This document shows positions 1 to 5,979 of a stretch of DNA of 7,180 nt, one piece after another. Positions within the stretch are counted from its first letter, which is position 1. Each line of letters begins with the position of its first letter. The stretch covers positions 1 to 7,180 of the forward strand of contig DAOVUK010000155.1 of assembly GCA_030632625.1 (NCBI GenBank). The letters run 5' to 3'. The notes under the pieces were generated by a model. It ran no database searches. It was not told the DNA's origin and was given only the letters and a program-made list of their open reading frames with translations. The stretch comes from Gammaproteobacteria bacterium. GTDB taxonomy: Bacteria > Pseudomonadota > Gammaproteobacteria > GRL18. Position numbers and translations under genes: made by a program.

Positions 1-993
1 AGAGGTCGTGAACACATTCTTAAGGTTCACCTGCGCAAAGTGCCTATTGACGATAATGTACAGCCTAAATATATTGCCCGTGGTACACCGGGTTTCTCCG
101 GGGCTGATCTGGCCAACCTTGTTAATGAGGCTGCGCTATTTGCTGCAAAGGAAAATAGTCGCACAGTGACTATGGCACATCTGGAGCAGGCTAAAGATAA
201 AATTATGATGGGTTCAGAACGTAAATCCATGGTAATGAAAGACAAAGAAAAGAAAATGACGGCCTACCACGAAGCAGGACATGCTATTGTCGGACTTCTG
301 GTGCCGTCACATGATCCGGTCTATAAAGTGAGCATTATCCCACGCGGCAGAGCACTGGGTGTGACCATGTTTCTGCCTGAAGAAGATCGCTATAGTCTGA
401 GTAAAGAACAATTAAACAGTCAGGTTTCCAGTCTGTTTGGCGGCCGGGTTGCCGAAGAACTCATCTATGGTTCTGATATGGTGACAACAGGTGCCAGTAA
501 TGATATTGAACGGGCAACCGAGCTGGCTCGCAATATGGTGACCAAATGGGGTTTGTCACAGAAACTGGGACCACTGTCTTATTCAGAAGAAGAAGGCGAA
601 ATCTTTTTGGGGCGCTCAGTGACTCAGCATAAAAATGTCTCGGATGAAACCGCACATATTATTGATGAGGAAATACGCAGTGTTATTGACTCTAACTATG
701 CAAGAGCAGAACAGATACTGAAGGACAACCTTGAGAAACTGCACAGCATGACCGATGCTCTGATGAAATATGAAACCATTGATCGTCACCAGATTGATGA
801 CATCATGGCAGGCAAGATTCCTCGAGAGCCCACAGACTGGTCTGATATCGACTACTCTGATAAAGACGCTGATAAAGACGGCGGTGCCAGTGCTAATAGC
901 GAGGATGTGACTGATTCAGCTGATAAAAGTGACAAAGAAAAATCATCAGACGACTCGGATAAATCCATCGGCGGGACTGCTGATCAGCATTAA
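1..993 (+). CDS. ftsH: ATP-dependent zinc metalloprotease FtsH (3' part; start lies outside the window)
   Basis: FtsH is a hexameric inner-membrane AAA+ protease that degrades misassembled membrane proteins and short-lived regulators. The reading frame is open from base 1, so the protein is cut by the window edge; the visible 330 residues correspond to roughly E. coli residue 325 onward. Residues 27-45 hold the end of the AAA module ([14 protein letters not shown]). The zinc motif HEAGH is at residues 90-94, and the third zinc ligand is D168 in TGASND; the 78-residue distance from H90 equals the E. coli spacing H414-D492. LGRSV and MKYETID, typical of the protease domain, follow. The last 50 or so residues form a Ser/Asp/Lys-rich acidic tail unlike the body of the protein; such tails vary in this family. 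A GTG at position 40 is internal and is not a start. folP follows after 109 bp, as in E. coli. Identification is secure. Confidence 0.98.
   Translation, partial: RGREHILKVHLRKVPIDDNVQPKYIARGTPGFSGADLANLVNEAALFAAKENSRTVTMAHLEQAKDKIMMGSERKSMVMKDKEKKMTAYHEAGHAIVGLLVPSHDPVYKVSIIPRGRALGVTMFLPEEDRYSLSKEQLNSQVSSLFGGRVAEELIYGSDMVTTGASNDIERATELARNMVTKWGLSQKLGPLSYSEEEGEIFLGRSVTQHKNVSDETAHIIDEEIRSVIDSNYARAEQILKDNLEKLHSMTDALMKYETIDRHQIDDIMAGKIPREPTDWSDIDYSDKDADKDGGASANSEDVTDSADKSDKEKSSDDSDKSIGGTADQH
859..882 (+). repeat. 12-bp tandem duplication in the ftsH tail
   Basis: GATAAAGACG occurs at 859-868 and again at 871-880, giving two in-frame 12-bp units that encode Asp-Lys-Asp-Ala and Asp-Lys-Asp-Gly. 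Further Asp-Lys and Ser-Asp-Lys groups follow in the same acidic tail. This is seen directly. That the tail grew by replication slippage is an inference. Confidence 0.7.
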
Positions 994-1004
994 TCCGTAC
1001 TGCC

Positions 1005-1079
1005 CGTAGAGACGTTGCATGCAACGTCTCTACGCTAGGGAGTGTAACGTCCCTAAGTCAGGGCATGCAACGTCTCTAC
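1005..1079. repeat. Palindromic/tandem intergenic repeat cluster, copy 1 (ftsH-folP gap)
   Basis: Positions 1005-1034 form a perfect 30-bp palindrome. Its core is the arm TGCAACGTCTCTAC (1020-1033) preceded directly by its reverse complement (1006-1019), with no spacer. The same arm recurs at 1066-1079, and a diverged version, TGTAACGTCCCTAA, lies at 1043-1056. The three right arms start at 1020, 1043 and 1066, a strict 23-bp period. The spacers are related to one another (GCTAGGGAG, then GTCAGGGCA). The cluster occupies most of the ftsH-folP gap. As RNA the palindrome would make a strong hairpin, but no T-tract follows, so it does not look like an intrinsic terminator. It resembles REP/MITE-type intergenic repeats mobilised in trans. 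No transposase is visible here, so that assignment is an inference. Confidence 0.9.
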
Positions 1080-1102
1080 TCTCACCAACATCCAATCAAA
1101 TA

Positions 1103-1975
1103 ATGACCACAAACCCCATTGCAAATCACCTCCAATGTGCTGACAGGGAACTTAAGCTTGATTCTCCCGTTGTCATGGGTATCTTAAATGTTACCCCGGA
1201 TTCGTTTTCAGATGGCGGATTATTTACCTCTATTGAGTCTGCACTTCGTCAGGCGGAAAAAATGCTTGCCGATGGTGCACTGATTATTGATATCGGGGGA
1301 GAATCAACCCGTCCCGGTGCTCAATCTGTTTCAGATGCAGAAGAACTGGACAGAGTCATTCCCATTATTGAAAAATTACATCAGGAACTCGATATCATTG
1401 TCTCTGTTGATACCAGCAAGGCGATAGTGATGACAGAAGCTGCAAGAGCAGGAGCAGGCATGATCAATGATGTCATGGCTTTGCAGGGAGAGGGGGCACT
1501 AAGAGCTGCCCGGGAAACAGAACTGCCGGTTTGTCTGATGCATATGCAGGGACAACCACGGACGATGCAGGCAAATCCTGAATATGATGACGTTGTCGCT
1601 GAGGTAAAGGCTTTTCTGTCGCAACGGGTTGAGCAATGTCTACAGCAGGGTATTAAACAGGAAAAGATTGTCATTGACCCCGGATTTGGCTTTGGTAAAA
1701 CATTAGCGCATAATATCAACCTGTTTAAGCGTCTTGATGAATTTCAAGCGCTCGGATTTCCAGTTCTGGTCGGTGCCTCACGTAAGACCATGATTGGTCA
1801 GATCACCGGTAAAGATGTCGAGCAGCGTCTGGCCGGCAGTCTGGCTCTGGCGACTATGCTTGCTTTAAAAATGAATGCTTTAAAAAGGGCCTCTGTGAAT
1901 GGTGCTGCTATTATCAGAGTTCATGATGTGGCTGAAACAGTGGATGCAATTAAGGTCGCCCTTGCTTTGACTTAA
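1103..1975 (+). CDS. folP: Dihydropteroate synthase
   Basis: FolP condenses p-aminobenzoate with 6-hydroxymethyl-7,8-dihydropterin diphosphate to give dihydropteroate in cytosolic folate synthesis, and it is the sulfonamide target. With the start at 1103 the protein has 290 residues (E. coli 282). Motifs in order: NVTPDSFSDGG (29-39), DIGGESTRPGA (63-73), SVDTSK (101-106), IND (121-123), MHMQGQP (146-152), DPGFGFGK (192-199), GASRK (224-228) and RVHDV (272-276). F35 and P71, equivalent to E. coli F28 and P64 where resistance changes occur, are wild type. The frame stays open upstream to an ATG at 1019, but that ATG is the centre of the palindromic repeat, and the 28 added residues are just translated repeat; I therefore choose 1103. 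No Shine-Dalgarno sequence is visible before it. About ten extra residues (near 255-264) precede the last conserved strand, compared with E. coli from memory. Confidence 0.96.
   Translation: MTTNPIANHLQCADRELKLDSPVVMGILNVTPDSFSDGGLFTSIESALRQAEKMLADGALIIDIGGESTRPGAQSVSDAEELDRVIPIIEKLHQELDIIVSVDTSKAIVMTEAARAGAGMINDVMALQGEGALRAARETELPVCLMHMQGQPRTMQANPEYDDVVAEVKAFLSQRVEQCLQQGIKQEKIVIDPGFGFGKTLAHNINLFKRLDEFQALGFPVLVGASRKTMIGQITGKDVEQRLAGSLALATMLALKMNALKRASVNGAAIIRVHDVAETVDAIKVALALT
1861..1886 (+). repeat. 15-bp-period direct repeat inside folP
   Basis: TGCTTTAAAAA occurs at 1861-1871 and 1876-1886, an offset of 15 bp or exactly five codons. The two copies encode ALKMN followed by ALKRA (residues 254-263). 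It lies where FolP is longer than its E. coli relative, so an in-frame slippage duplication probably contributed to the insertion. Confidence 0.65.
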
Positions 1976-1997
1976 ATATAAGCTATTATTTCTTACG

Positions 1998-2048
1998 GTA
2001 GAGACGTTGCATGCAACGTCTCTACAACAGGGCATGCAACGTCTCTAC
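1998..2048. repeat. Palindromic/tandem intergenic repeat cluster, copy 2 (folP-glmM gap)
   Basis: A perfect 28-bp palindrome at 1998-2025 has the same arms as copy 1: the reverse complement at 1998-2011 and TGCAACGTCTCTAC at 2012-2025. A further direct copy of the arm is at 2035-2048, again exactly 23 bp downstream. The spacer AACAGGGCA matches the copy-1 spacer at its CAGGGCA end, so spacer plus arm is identical over 21 bp in the two loci (1059-1079 and 2028-2048). The order, inverted arm then direct arms, and the orientation relative to transcription are the same as in copy 1. It starts 22 bp after the folP stop and ends 59 bp before the glmM start, so it would lie in the transcript if folP and glmM are cotranscribed. 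No T-tract follows it. Confidence 0.9.
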
Positions 2049-2107
2049 GACAATGTGAACAGGCTCCTTAATAACTAATCTCCCCTGTAACGGAAAGAAA
2101 GAGAATA

Positions 2108-3448
2108 ATGAAAAAAAAATACTTTGGTACTGACGGCATTCGCGGAAAAGTAGGACAGTATCCTATGACTGCTGAATTTATTCTTAAACTGGGCTGGGCT
2201 GCCGGCCGGGTTCTGGCAAAACAGGGCAAAGGTAAGGCGGTGATCGGTAAAGACACCCGCATTTCCGGTTATATGTATGAATCTGCACTGGAGGCGGGCC
2301 TGTCCGCAGCTGGCATTGACTGCCTTTTGACCGGGCCTATGCCGACGCCGGGAATTGCCTATCTGACCCGGACTATGAATGCTCAGCTTGGTATTGTGAT
2401 CAGTGCTTCTCACAACCCTTACTATGACAATGGCATCAAGTTTTTTTCGGCGGATGGTACTAAGCTATCGGACGAAATCGAACATGCGATTGAAGCAGAG
2501 TTTGAACATGAAATGGTCACGGTTGAATCGTCACAATTAGGTAAAGCAAAGCGAATCAAAGATGCTGCCGGTCGTTATATTGAATATTGTAAGGGTACGA
2601 CACCCTTTTTTATGGAATTGACCGGCCTGAGAATTGTCGTTGATACCGCTCATGGTGCGGCTTACCACATTGCTCCCAGCGTCTTTGGTGAACTCGGCGC
2701 TGAGGTTATTGCCATTGGCAATGAACCTGACGGTGTTAATATCAATGTAAAAGTAGGCTCAACTTATCCTGAAACGCTGCAACAGGCTGTTATGCAGCAT
2801 CGTGCCGATCTGGGCATTGCTCTGGATGGTGATGCTGACCGCTTATTAATGGTCGACCATAAGGGTGAGGTTGTCGATGGTGATGAATTACTGTTTATCA
2901 TCGCTATGGCACAGAAAAAACAACAGGGTAACGATGACTTTGGTGTGGTGGGTACCCTGATGACTAATCTGGGTATGGAAACAGCACTGAAAAAAGAGGG
3001 CTTAGGCTTTGTTCGTGCTGATGTGGGTGACCGTTATGTCATGGAAGAATTAAATAAGCAGGGCTGGACAATCGGAGGCGAATCCTCTGGTCATATCATT
3101 TGTCTTGACCGGACAACCACCGGAGATGGCATCGTTGCAGCGCTGCAGGTTTTGTCGGCAATTGTCGGCAGTGAAAAAAACTTGCATGAATTGAAAAATG
3201 GTATGGAAAAATATCCCCAGCACATGATTAATGTGCGGATTAAGAAAAAGGTTGATCCGTTGAGCTCTGAGCAGGTTGTTACTGCCGTTGCTGCTGCCGA
3301 GCAGCGACTGGCTGAAAAAGGGCGGGTTTTATTGCGAGCATCAGGCACAGAGCCGCTCATCAGGGTGATGATTGAAGGTTCAGATGAGCAGCAGGTCATC
3401 AAAGAAGTAAGGGAATTAGCTGACATAGTTGAGCATGCCTTTGGTTAA
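2108..3448 (+). CDS. glmM: Phosphoglucosamine mutase
   Basis: GlmM interconverts glucosamine-6-phosphate and glucosamine-1-phosphate, the step between GlmS and GlmU toward UDP-N-acetylglucosamine for peptidoglycan and lipopolysaccharide. It acts in the cytosol and needs Mg2+ and a phosphorylated serine. The 446 residues match the family (E. coli 445). GTDGIRG is at 7-13. The phosphoserine loop SASHNP is at 99-104, with S101 the catalytic serine. The metal loop DGDADR is at 240-245, the sugar-binding loop GGESSGH at 323-329, and the phosphate-binding loop RASGTEP at 410-416, so all four active-site loops are intact. The start at 2108 gives a canonical N-terminus ([13 protein letters not shown]); a purine-rich stretch including GGAAAG (2092-2097) precedes it, somewhat far for an ideal Shine-Dalgarno. 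The stop codon lies inside a tandem repeat (3440-3505). Confidence 0.98.
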   Translation: MKKKYFGTDGIRGKVGQYPMTAEFILKLGWAAGRVLAKQGKGKAVIGKDTRISGYMYESALEAGLSAAGIDCLLTGPMPTPGIAYLTRTMNAQLGIVISASHNPYYDNGIKFFSADGTKLSDEIEHAIEAEFEHEMVTVESSQLGKAKRIKDAAGRYIEYCKGTTPFFMELTGLRIVVDTAHGAAYHIAPSVFGELGAEVIAIGNEPDGVNINVKVGSTYPETLQQAVMQHRADLGIALDGDADRLLMVDHKGEVVDGDELLFIIAMAQKKQQGNDDFGVVGTLMTNLGMETALKKEGLGFVRADVGDRYVMEELNKQGWTIGGESSGHIICLDRTTTGDGIVAALQVLSAIVGSEKNLHELKNGMEKYPQHMINVRIKKKVDPLSSEQVVTAVAAAEQRLAEKGRVLLRASGTEPLIRVMIEGSDEQQVIKEVRELADIVEHAFG

Positions 3449-3505
3449 GGGATTTGGTTAAGAGATTTGGATAAGCGTTTGGCCAATAGTTGGTTAATAG
3501 TTGAG
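3440..3505 (+). repeat. Degenerate 11-13 bp tandem repeat seeded on the glmM stop codon
   Basis: Successive units read TTTGGTTAAGGGA (3440-3452), TTTGGTTAAGAGA (3453-3465), TTTGGATAAGCG (3466-3477), TTTGGCCAATAG (3478-3489) and TTGGTTAATAG (3490-3500), then a partial TTGAG (3501-3505). The first unit contains the last two sense codons of glmM (TTT GGT, Phe-Gly) and its TAA stop. The units decay with distance from the gene and shorten from 13 to 11 bp. The sequence shows this directly; expansion from the gene's 3' end by slippage is an inference. Confidence 0.75.
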
Positions 3506-3532
3506 CAAAATGATGTTTTATCGCCTGGGGAA

Positions 3533-3561
3533 TTGATTTATTGAGGCAGTAAAGGTATCAT
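3533..3561 (+). promoter_or_regulatory. Candidate sigma70 promoter for tpiA-secG
   Basis: TTGATT (3533-3538, four of six matches to TTGACA) and TATCAT (3556-3561, five of six matches to TATAAT) are separated by exactly 17 bp. A start about seven bases downstream would leave a leader of roughly 25 nt before the tpiA ATG. That leader contains a TAGGA Shine-Dalgarno (3582-3586) six bases before the start codon. It lies in the 144-bp glmM-tpiA gap, where a new promoter is plausible. Found by eye only. Confidence 0.5.
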
Positions 3562-3592
3562 TTCGCGCTGAATAAAAAATGTAGGAATAAAC

Positions 3593-4345
3593 ATGCGTAC
3601 ACCATTAGTAGCTGGAAATTGGAAAATGAATGGCTCCAGAGAGAGCGTAAAAGAATTAATTAACGGCGTTGTTGAAGGTGCAAAATCCTTAAACGGCGTT
3701 GAAGTTGCAGTTTGTCCCTCAACGATTCATATTGCTGATGTGATTGCAGTAGCTGCAGGTTCTAATGTTGCTGTGGGCTCACAGGATGCCTGTACTGCAC
3801 TTAAAGGTGCATTTACTGGCGAAACATCCATTGACATGATAAAAGATTTTGGCTGCCAATATGCAATTATCGGACACTCTGAGCGGCGTACCATTTATGG
3901 TGAGTCCGACGCAGTGGTTGCTGAAAAATTTGTCGTGGTAAAAAAATCAGGAGTGACACCTATTTTTTGTATTGGTGAAACGCTTGAAGAACGCGAAAGC
4001 GGTATCACAGAAGAAGTTTGTGCACGTCAGATTGATGCGGTCTTTGCTGTCGAAGGCGACAATGCTTTTGCAGGTTCAGTTATTGCATATGAACCTGTGT
4101 GGGCAATCGGCACAGGCAAAACTGCATCACCTGAACAAGCTCAGTCGGTACACGCTTTTATTCGCCAGCACATTGCTAAGCGAAATGCTGATGTGGCTGA
4201 AAAAGTTCAGATTTTATACGGCGGCAGTATGAATCCTGCTAATGCCAAAGAATTGATGGGGCAGTCCGATATTGATGGCGGTCTGATTGGCGGCGCATCA
4301 TTAAAAACAGAAGATTTCCTGGCAGTTTGTCAGGCAGGTCAATAA
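3593..4345 (+). CDS. tpiA: Triosephosphate isomerase
   Basis: TpiA interconverts dihydroxyacetone phosphate and glyceraldehyde-3-phosphate in glycolysis and gluconeogenesis, normally as a cytosolic (beta/alpha)8-barrel dimer. The 250 residues are close to the usual length (E. coli 255). Substrate residues N9 and K11 lie in GNWKMNG (8-14). The electrophilic histidine is H95 in IGHSERR (93-99), and the catalytic base is E167 in AYEPVWAIGTG (165-175), which opens the flexible loop 6. YGGS (209-212) and the GGLIGGASL phosphate-binding loop near the C-terminus are present. The start at 3593 has AGGA six bases upstream. A promoter-like sequence lies upstream, and secG follows after 32 bp, so the two are probably cotranscribed. 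Confidence 0.98.
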   Translation: MRTPLVAGNWKMNGSRESVKELINGVVEGAKSLNGVEVAVCPSTIHIADVIAVAAGSNVAVGSQDACTALKGAFTGETSIDMIKDFGCQYAIIGHSERRTIYGESDAVVAEKFVVVKKSGVTPIFCIGETLEERESGITEEVCARQIDAVFAVEGDNAFAGSVIAYEPVWAIGTGKTASPEQAQSVHAFIRQHIAKRNADVAEKVQILYGGSMNPANAKELMGQSDIDGGLIGGASLKTEDFLAVCQAGQ

Positions 4346-4377
4346 CTCATAGATAGACGATAATCTGGTAAAAAATT

Positions 4378-4758
4378 ATGGAATCAGTAATACTGGCAGT
4401 TCATATTGTCATTGCAATTACATTAATTGGCTTGATCCTGATCCAGCAAGGTAAAGGTGCTGATGCAGGTGCTGCTTTTGGCGGTGGTGGAGGCGGCAGC
4501 GGTGCCTCTACGACTGTATTCGGCAGCCAGGGGTCAGGTAATTTTCTGACTAAAACAACTGCAGTTCTGGCAACCACTTTTTTTGTCACCAGTTTGTTTT
4601 TGTCTTATTTGTCCGGACAGGTTTCTGCCGGAAGAGCAGAACAGGCAGAGGTTCTGAATCGTGTTGAACAGATTCAATCTGAAGATAAACCTGCTTTGCC
4701 TGTGACCGGCAGTGCCCCTGCAGAGACAACAGATAAACCAACATTACCGGCAGAGTAA
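4378..4758 (+). CDS. secG: Preprotein translocase subunit SecG
   Basis: SecG is the small accessory subunit of the SecYEG inner-membrane channel and assists SecA-driven protein export. The 126 residues have the expected two-helix layout: TM1 at about 3-22, then the conserved cytoplasmic segment IQQGKGADAGAAFG (22-35) and a glycine run (35-42), then TM2 at about 60-79. The hydrophilic C-terminal tail (about 80-126) is Glu/Pro-rich and carries a repeated DKPxLP pattern; SecG tails are poorly conserved. The ATG at 4378 directly begins TM1. No strong Shine-Dalgarno is seen, only a weak TGG about ten bases upstream. It lies 32 bp after tpiA and 23 bp before the tRNA gene, matching the secG-leuU adjacency in E. 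coli. Confidence 0.95.
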   Translation: MESVILAVHIVIAITLIGLILIQQGKGADAGAAFGGGGGGSGASTTVFGSQGSGNFLTKTTAVLATTFFVTSLFLSYLSGQVSAGRAEQAEVLNRVEQIQSEDKPALPVTGSAPAETTDKPTLPAE

Positions 4759-4781
4759 GCCTGCTGATTGAAATAAGACAC

Positions 4782-4867
4782 GCCGATGTGGTGAAATTGG
4801 TAGACACGCTACCTTGAGGGGGTAGTGGCTTATGGCTGTGCCGGTTCGACTCCGGCCATCGGCACCA
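4782..4867 (+). tRNA. leuU: tRNA-Leu, anticodon GAG
   Basis: This is a class II tRNA of 86 nt including an encoded CCA (4865-4867). The acceptor stem GCCGATG (4782-4788) pairs fully with CATCGGC (4857-4863), and the discriminator base is A4864, as expected for leucine. The anticodon stem CTACC/GGTAG (4809-4813 with 4821-4825) closes the loop TTGAGGG, placing GAG at 4816-4818, which reads CUC and CUU. The T arm is GCCGG-TTCGACT-CCGGC. The D-loop contains TTGGTAGACACGC, typical of leucine tRNAs. The variable arm is present but weakly paired, with two G-C pairs and two possible wobbles. It has the same anticodon and the same position after secG as E. coli leuU. Only 23 bp separate it from secG, so processing from a secG transcript is plausible. 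Confidence 0.97.
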
Positions 4868-4987
4868 ATTTAAAATTTTTGTACTAAAGATAAGTATGAA
4901 AATAATAAATGTGAAAAGTCCTGATAAAGAGCTTTTCTTAAAGTTGAATATGGTTTAAAGTATTAGTGCTTTCTAATTCGTATTCAT

Positions 4988-5056
4988 GCTTGTCTGGCTC
5001 AGAATTATCTGATTTTTAGAAAAGAGTCAGGTGCTGAGTATGAGAAAACGACAAGC
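4988..5056 (+). promoter_or_regulatory. Three-tier inverted repeat upstream of nuoA
   Basis: Three nested complementary pairs share one centre: GCTTGTC (4988-4994) with GACAAGC (5050-5056), CTCAG (4998-5002) with CTGAG (5034-5038), and an inner nine-pair hairpin (5009-5017 with 5022-5030, including two G-T wobbles) around the loop AGAA. Interior loops of 3/11 and 6/3 nt separate the tiers. It lies in the 263-bp A+T-rich gap between the tRNA and nuoA (4868-5130), where I find no gene. No T-tract follows, so a terminator is not indicated. It could be a regulator-binding region or a leader structure; function is unknown. Confidence 0.4.
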
Positions 5057-5088
5057 CAGAAAAATAAACATATATAAAATATTAGTGT

Positions 5089-5123
5089 CCGGTATCTAGT
5101 ACGATAGCGGATTAAGTAAGGAG
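5089..5123 (+). promoter_or_regulatory. Hairpin and Shine-Dalgarno of nuoA
   Basis: CCG-TATC (5089-5096) pairs with GATA-CGG (5103-5110) around the loop TAGTAC, with one G/G mismatch: seven pairs in total. Seven bases later comes the strong Shine-Dalgarno AAGGAG (5118-5123), seven bases before the nuoA ATG. The ribosome-binding site is clear. Whether the hairpin affects translation is unknown. TATAAA-like boxes at 5071-5080 could serve as a -10 element, but I find no convincing -35 partner. Confidence 0.55.
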
Positions 5124-5130
5124 CGCTAAT

Positions 5131-5487
5131 ATGCTTGAAAACTATCTTCCGGTACTTATCTTTATGGGAGTAGGTCTCCTGGTTGGAATCGGGATGACGG
5201 CAATGGGTCTGATCTTATCCCCGCACAGACCTGATCGGGAAAAAAACTCACCTTATGAGTGTGGCTTTGAAGCATTCGAAGACGCTCGCCTTAAATTTGA
5301 TGTCCGCTACTATCTGGTTGCCATTCTCTTTATAATCTTTGACTTGGAAATTGCGTTTCTTTTCCCATGGGCTGTTGTGCTGGATACAATCGGTACTTTT
5401 GGTTTGATTGCTATGGCAATTTTTCTTGGGCTATTGGTTGTTGGTTTTATCTACGAGTGGAAAAAAGGTGCACTTGAATGGGAATAG
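5131..5487 (+). CDS. nuoA: NADH-quinone oxidoreductase subunit A
   Basis: NuoA is a small membrane subunit of respiratory complex I (ND3 homologue), located at the junction between the peripheral arm and the membrane arm near the quinone site. The 118 residues show three transmembrane segments at about 6-29, 62-84 and 88-108. The conserved loop YECGFE (42-47) contains C44, matching the ND3 loop cysteine; [18 protein letters not shown] (56-73) carries the conserved acidic pair D71 and E73, followed by FPWA (78-81). The start is supported by AAGGAG seven bases upstream. It opens the nuo operon, whose next genes follow with minimal spacing; the last ten bases overlap nuoB. Confidence 0.98.
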   Translation: MLENYLPVLIFMGVGLLVGIGMTAMGLILSPHRPDREKNSPYECGFEAFEDARLKFDVRYYLVAILFIIFDLEIAFLFPWAVVLDTIGTFGLIAMAIFLGLLVVGFIYEWKKGALEWE

Positions 5488-5954
5488 AGGGTGTTTTTGA
5501 AGAAGGTGTTATCACCACAACTGCTGATAAGCTCATTAACTGGGCAAGAACAGGTTCAATGTGGCCGATGACTTTTGGCCTGGCCTGCTGTGCGGTAGAG
5601 ATGATGCAGGCTGGTGCCTCTCGTTACGACCTTGACCGTTTTGGTATTGTTTTTCGACCCAGTCCACGACAATCAGATGTGATGATTGTTGCCGGTACGC
5701 TGGTCAATAAAATGGCGCCGGCATTACGTAAAGTCTATGACCAGATGGCTGAACCTCGCTGGGTGATTTCTATGGGCTCATGTGCCAATGGCGGTGGTTA
5801 TTATCACTACTCCTATGCTGTTGTGAGAGGCTGTGACCGGGTTGTGCCGGTTGATATCTATGTGCCGGGATGTCCACCCACTGCCGAAGCACTATTGTAC
5901 GGAATTATCCAGTTACAGAACAAAATTAAACGCACTAATACGATTGCACGATAA
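5478..5954 (+). CDS. nuoB: NADH-quinone oxidoreductase subunit B (Fe-S cluster N2 subunit)
   Basis: NuoB (PSST homologue) carries the terminal [4Fe-4S] cluster N2, which passes electrons from the peripheral arm of complex I to quinone at the NuoB-NuoD interface. The 158 residues are typical of the short proteobacterial form. The four cluster ligands are visible: the tandem C37-C38 in LACCAVE, C102 in GSCANGGG, and C132 in PGCPPTAE. Other conserved segments are RYDLDRFG (49-56), FRPSPRQSD (59-67) and [20 protein letters not shown] (113-132). Its ATG lies inside the end of nuoA in another frame, with AAGGTG (5465-5470) seven bases upstream inside nuoA, which suggests translational coupling. Confidence 0.99.
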   Translation: MGIEGVFEEGVITTTADKLINWARTGSMWPMTFGLACCAVEMMQAGASRYDLDRFGIVFRPSPRQSDVMIVAGTLVNKMAPALRKVYDQMAEPRWVISMGSCANGGGYYHYSYAVVRGCDRVVPVDIYVPGCPPTAEALLYGIIQLQNKIKRTNTIAR

Positions 5955-5979
5955 AACTGTTTTTAAAGAGAATCGCTGA

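Noticed and set aside
1381..1719. Minus-strand open frame within folP (also 27-245, 461-655, 2075-2413, 3091-3426, 4401-4589 and 4586-4807)
   Set aside because: Each lies opposite a well-supported gene or, for the last, secG plus tRNA, has no recognisable motif, and has low-complexity or cysteine/serine-rich composition typical of antisense shadow frames.
1962..1989. Promoter for glmM: TTGCTT (1962-1967), 16 bp, TATTAT (1984-1989)
   Set aside because: The -10 box is good but the -35 is poor and overlaps the end of folP; too weak to list as a feature without transcript data.
1998..2025. Intrinsic terminator after folP
   Set aside because: The stem is strong, but TACAACAGGG rather than a T-tract follows, and the same element occurs in another gap, so it is better described as a repeat.
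1005..2048. CRISPR array from the repeated arms at 1005-1079 and 1998-2048
   Set aside because: Spacers are only 9 bp and resemble each other, arms are 14 nt, one arm is inverted, and no cas gene is present; this is a palindromic/tandem intergenic repeat.
3972..4232. Second plus-strand frame inside tpiA
   Set aside because: It is fully contained in tpiA, whose catalytic motifs are intact, and its translation shows no family features.
4782..4867. tRNA-Leu as an integration (att) site
   Set aside because: No integrase and no repeated copy of the tRNA 3' end is found downstream in the window; the next gene is core nuoA.
4913..4937. Terminator for the secG-tRNA transcript: GAAAAG (4913-4918) with CTTTTC (4932-4937)
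   Set aside because: The stem is only six mostly A-T pairs with a loop of more than ten bases and no run of T after it; not convincing.
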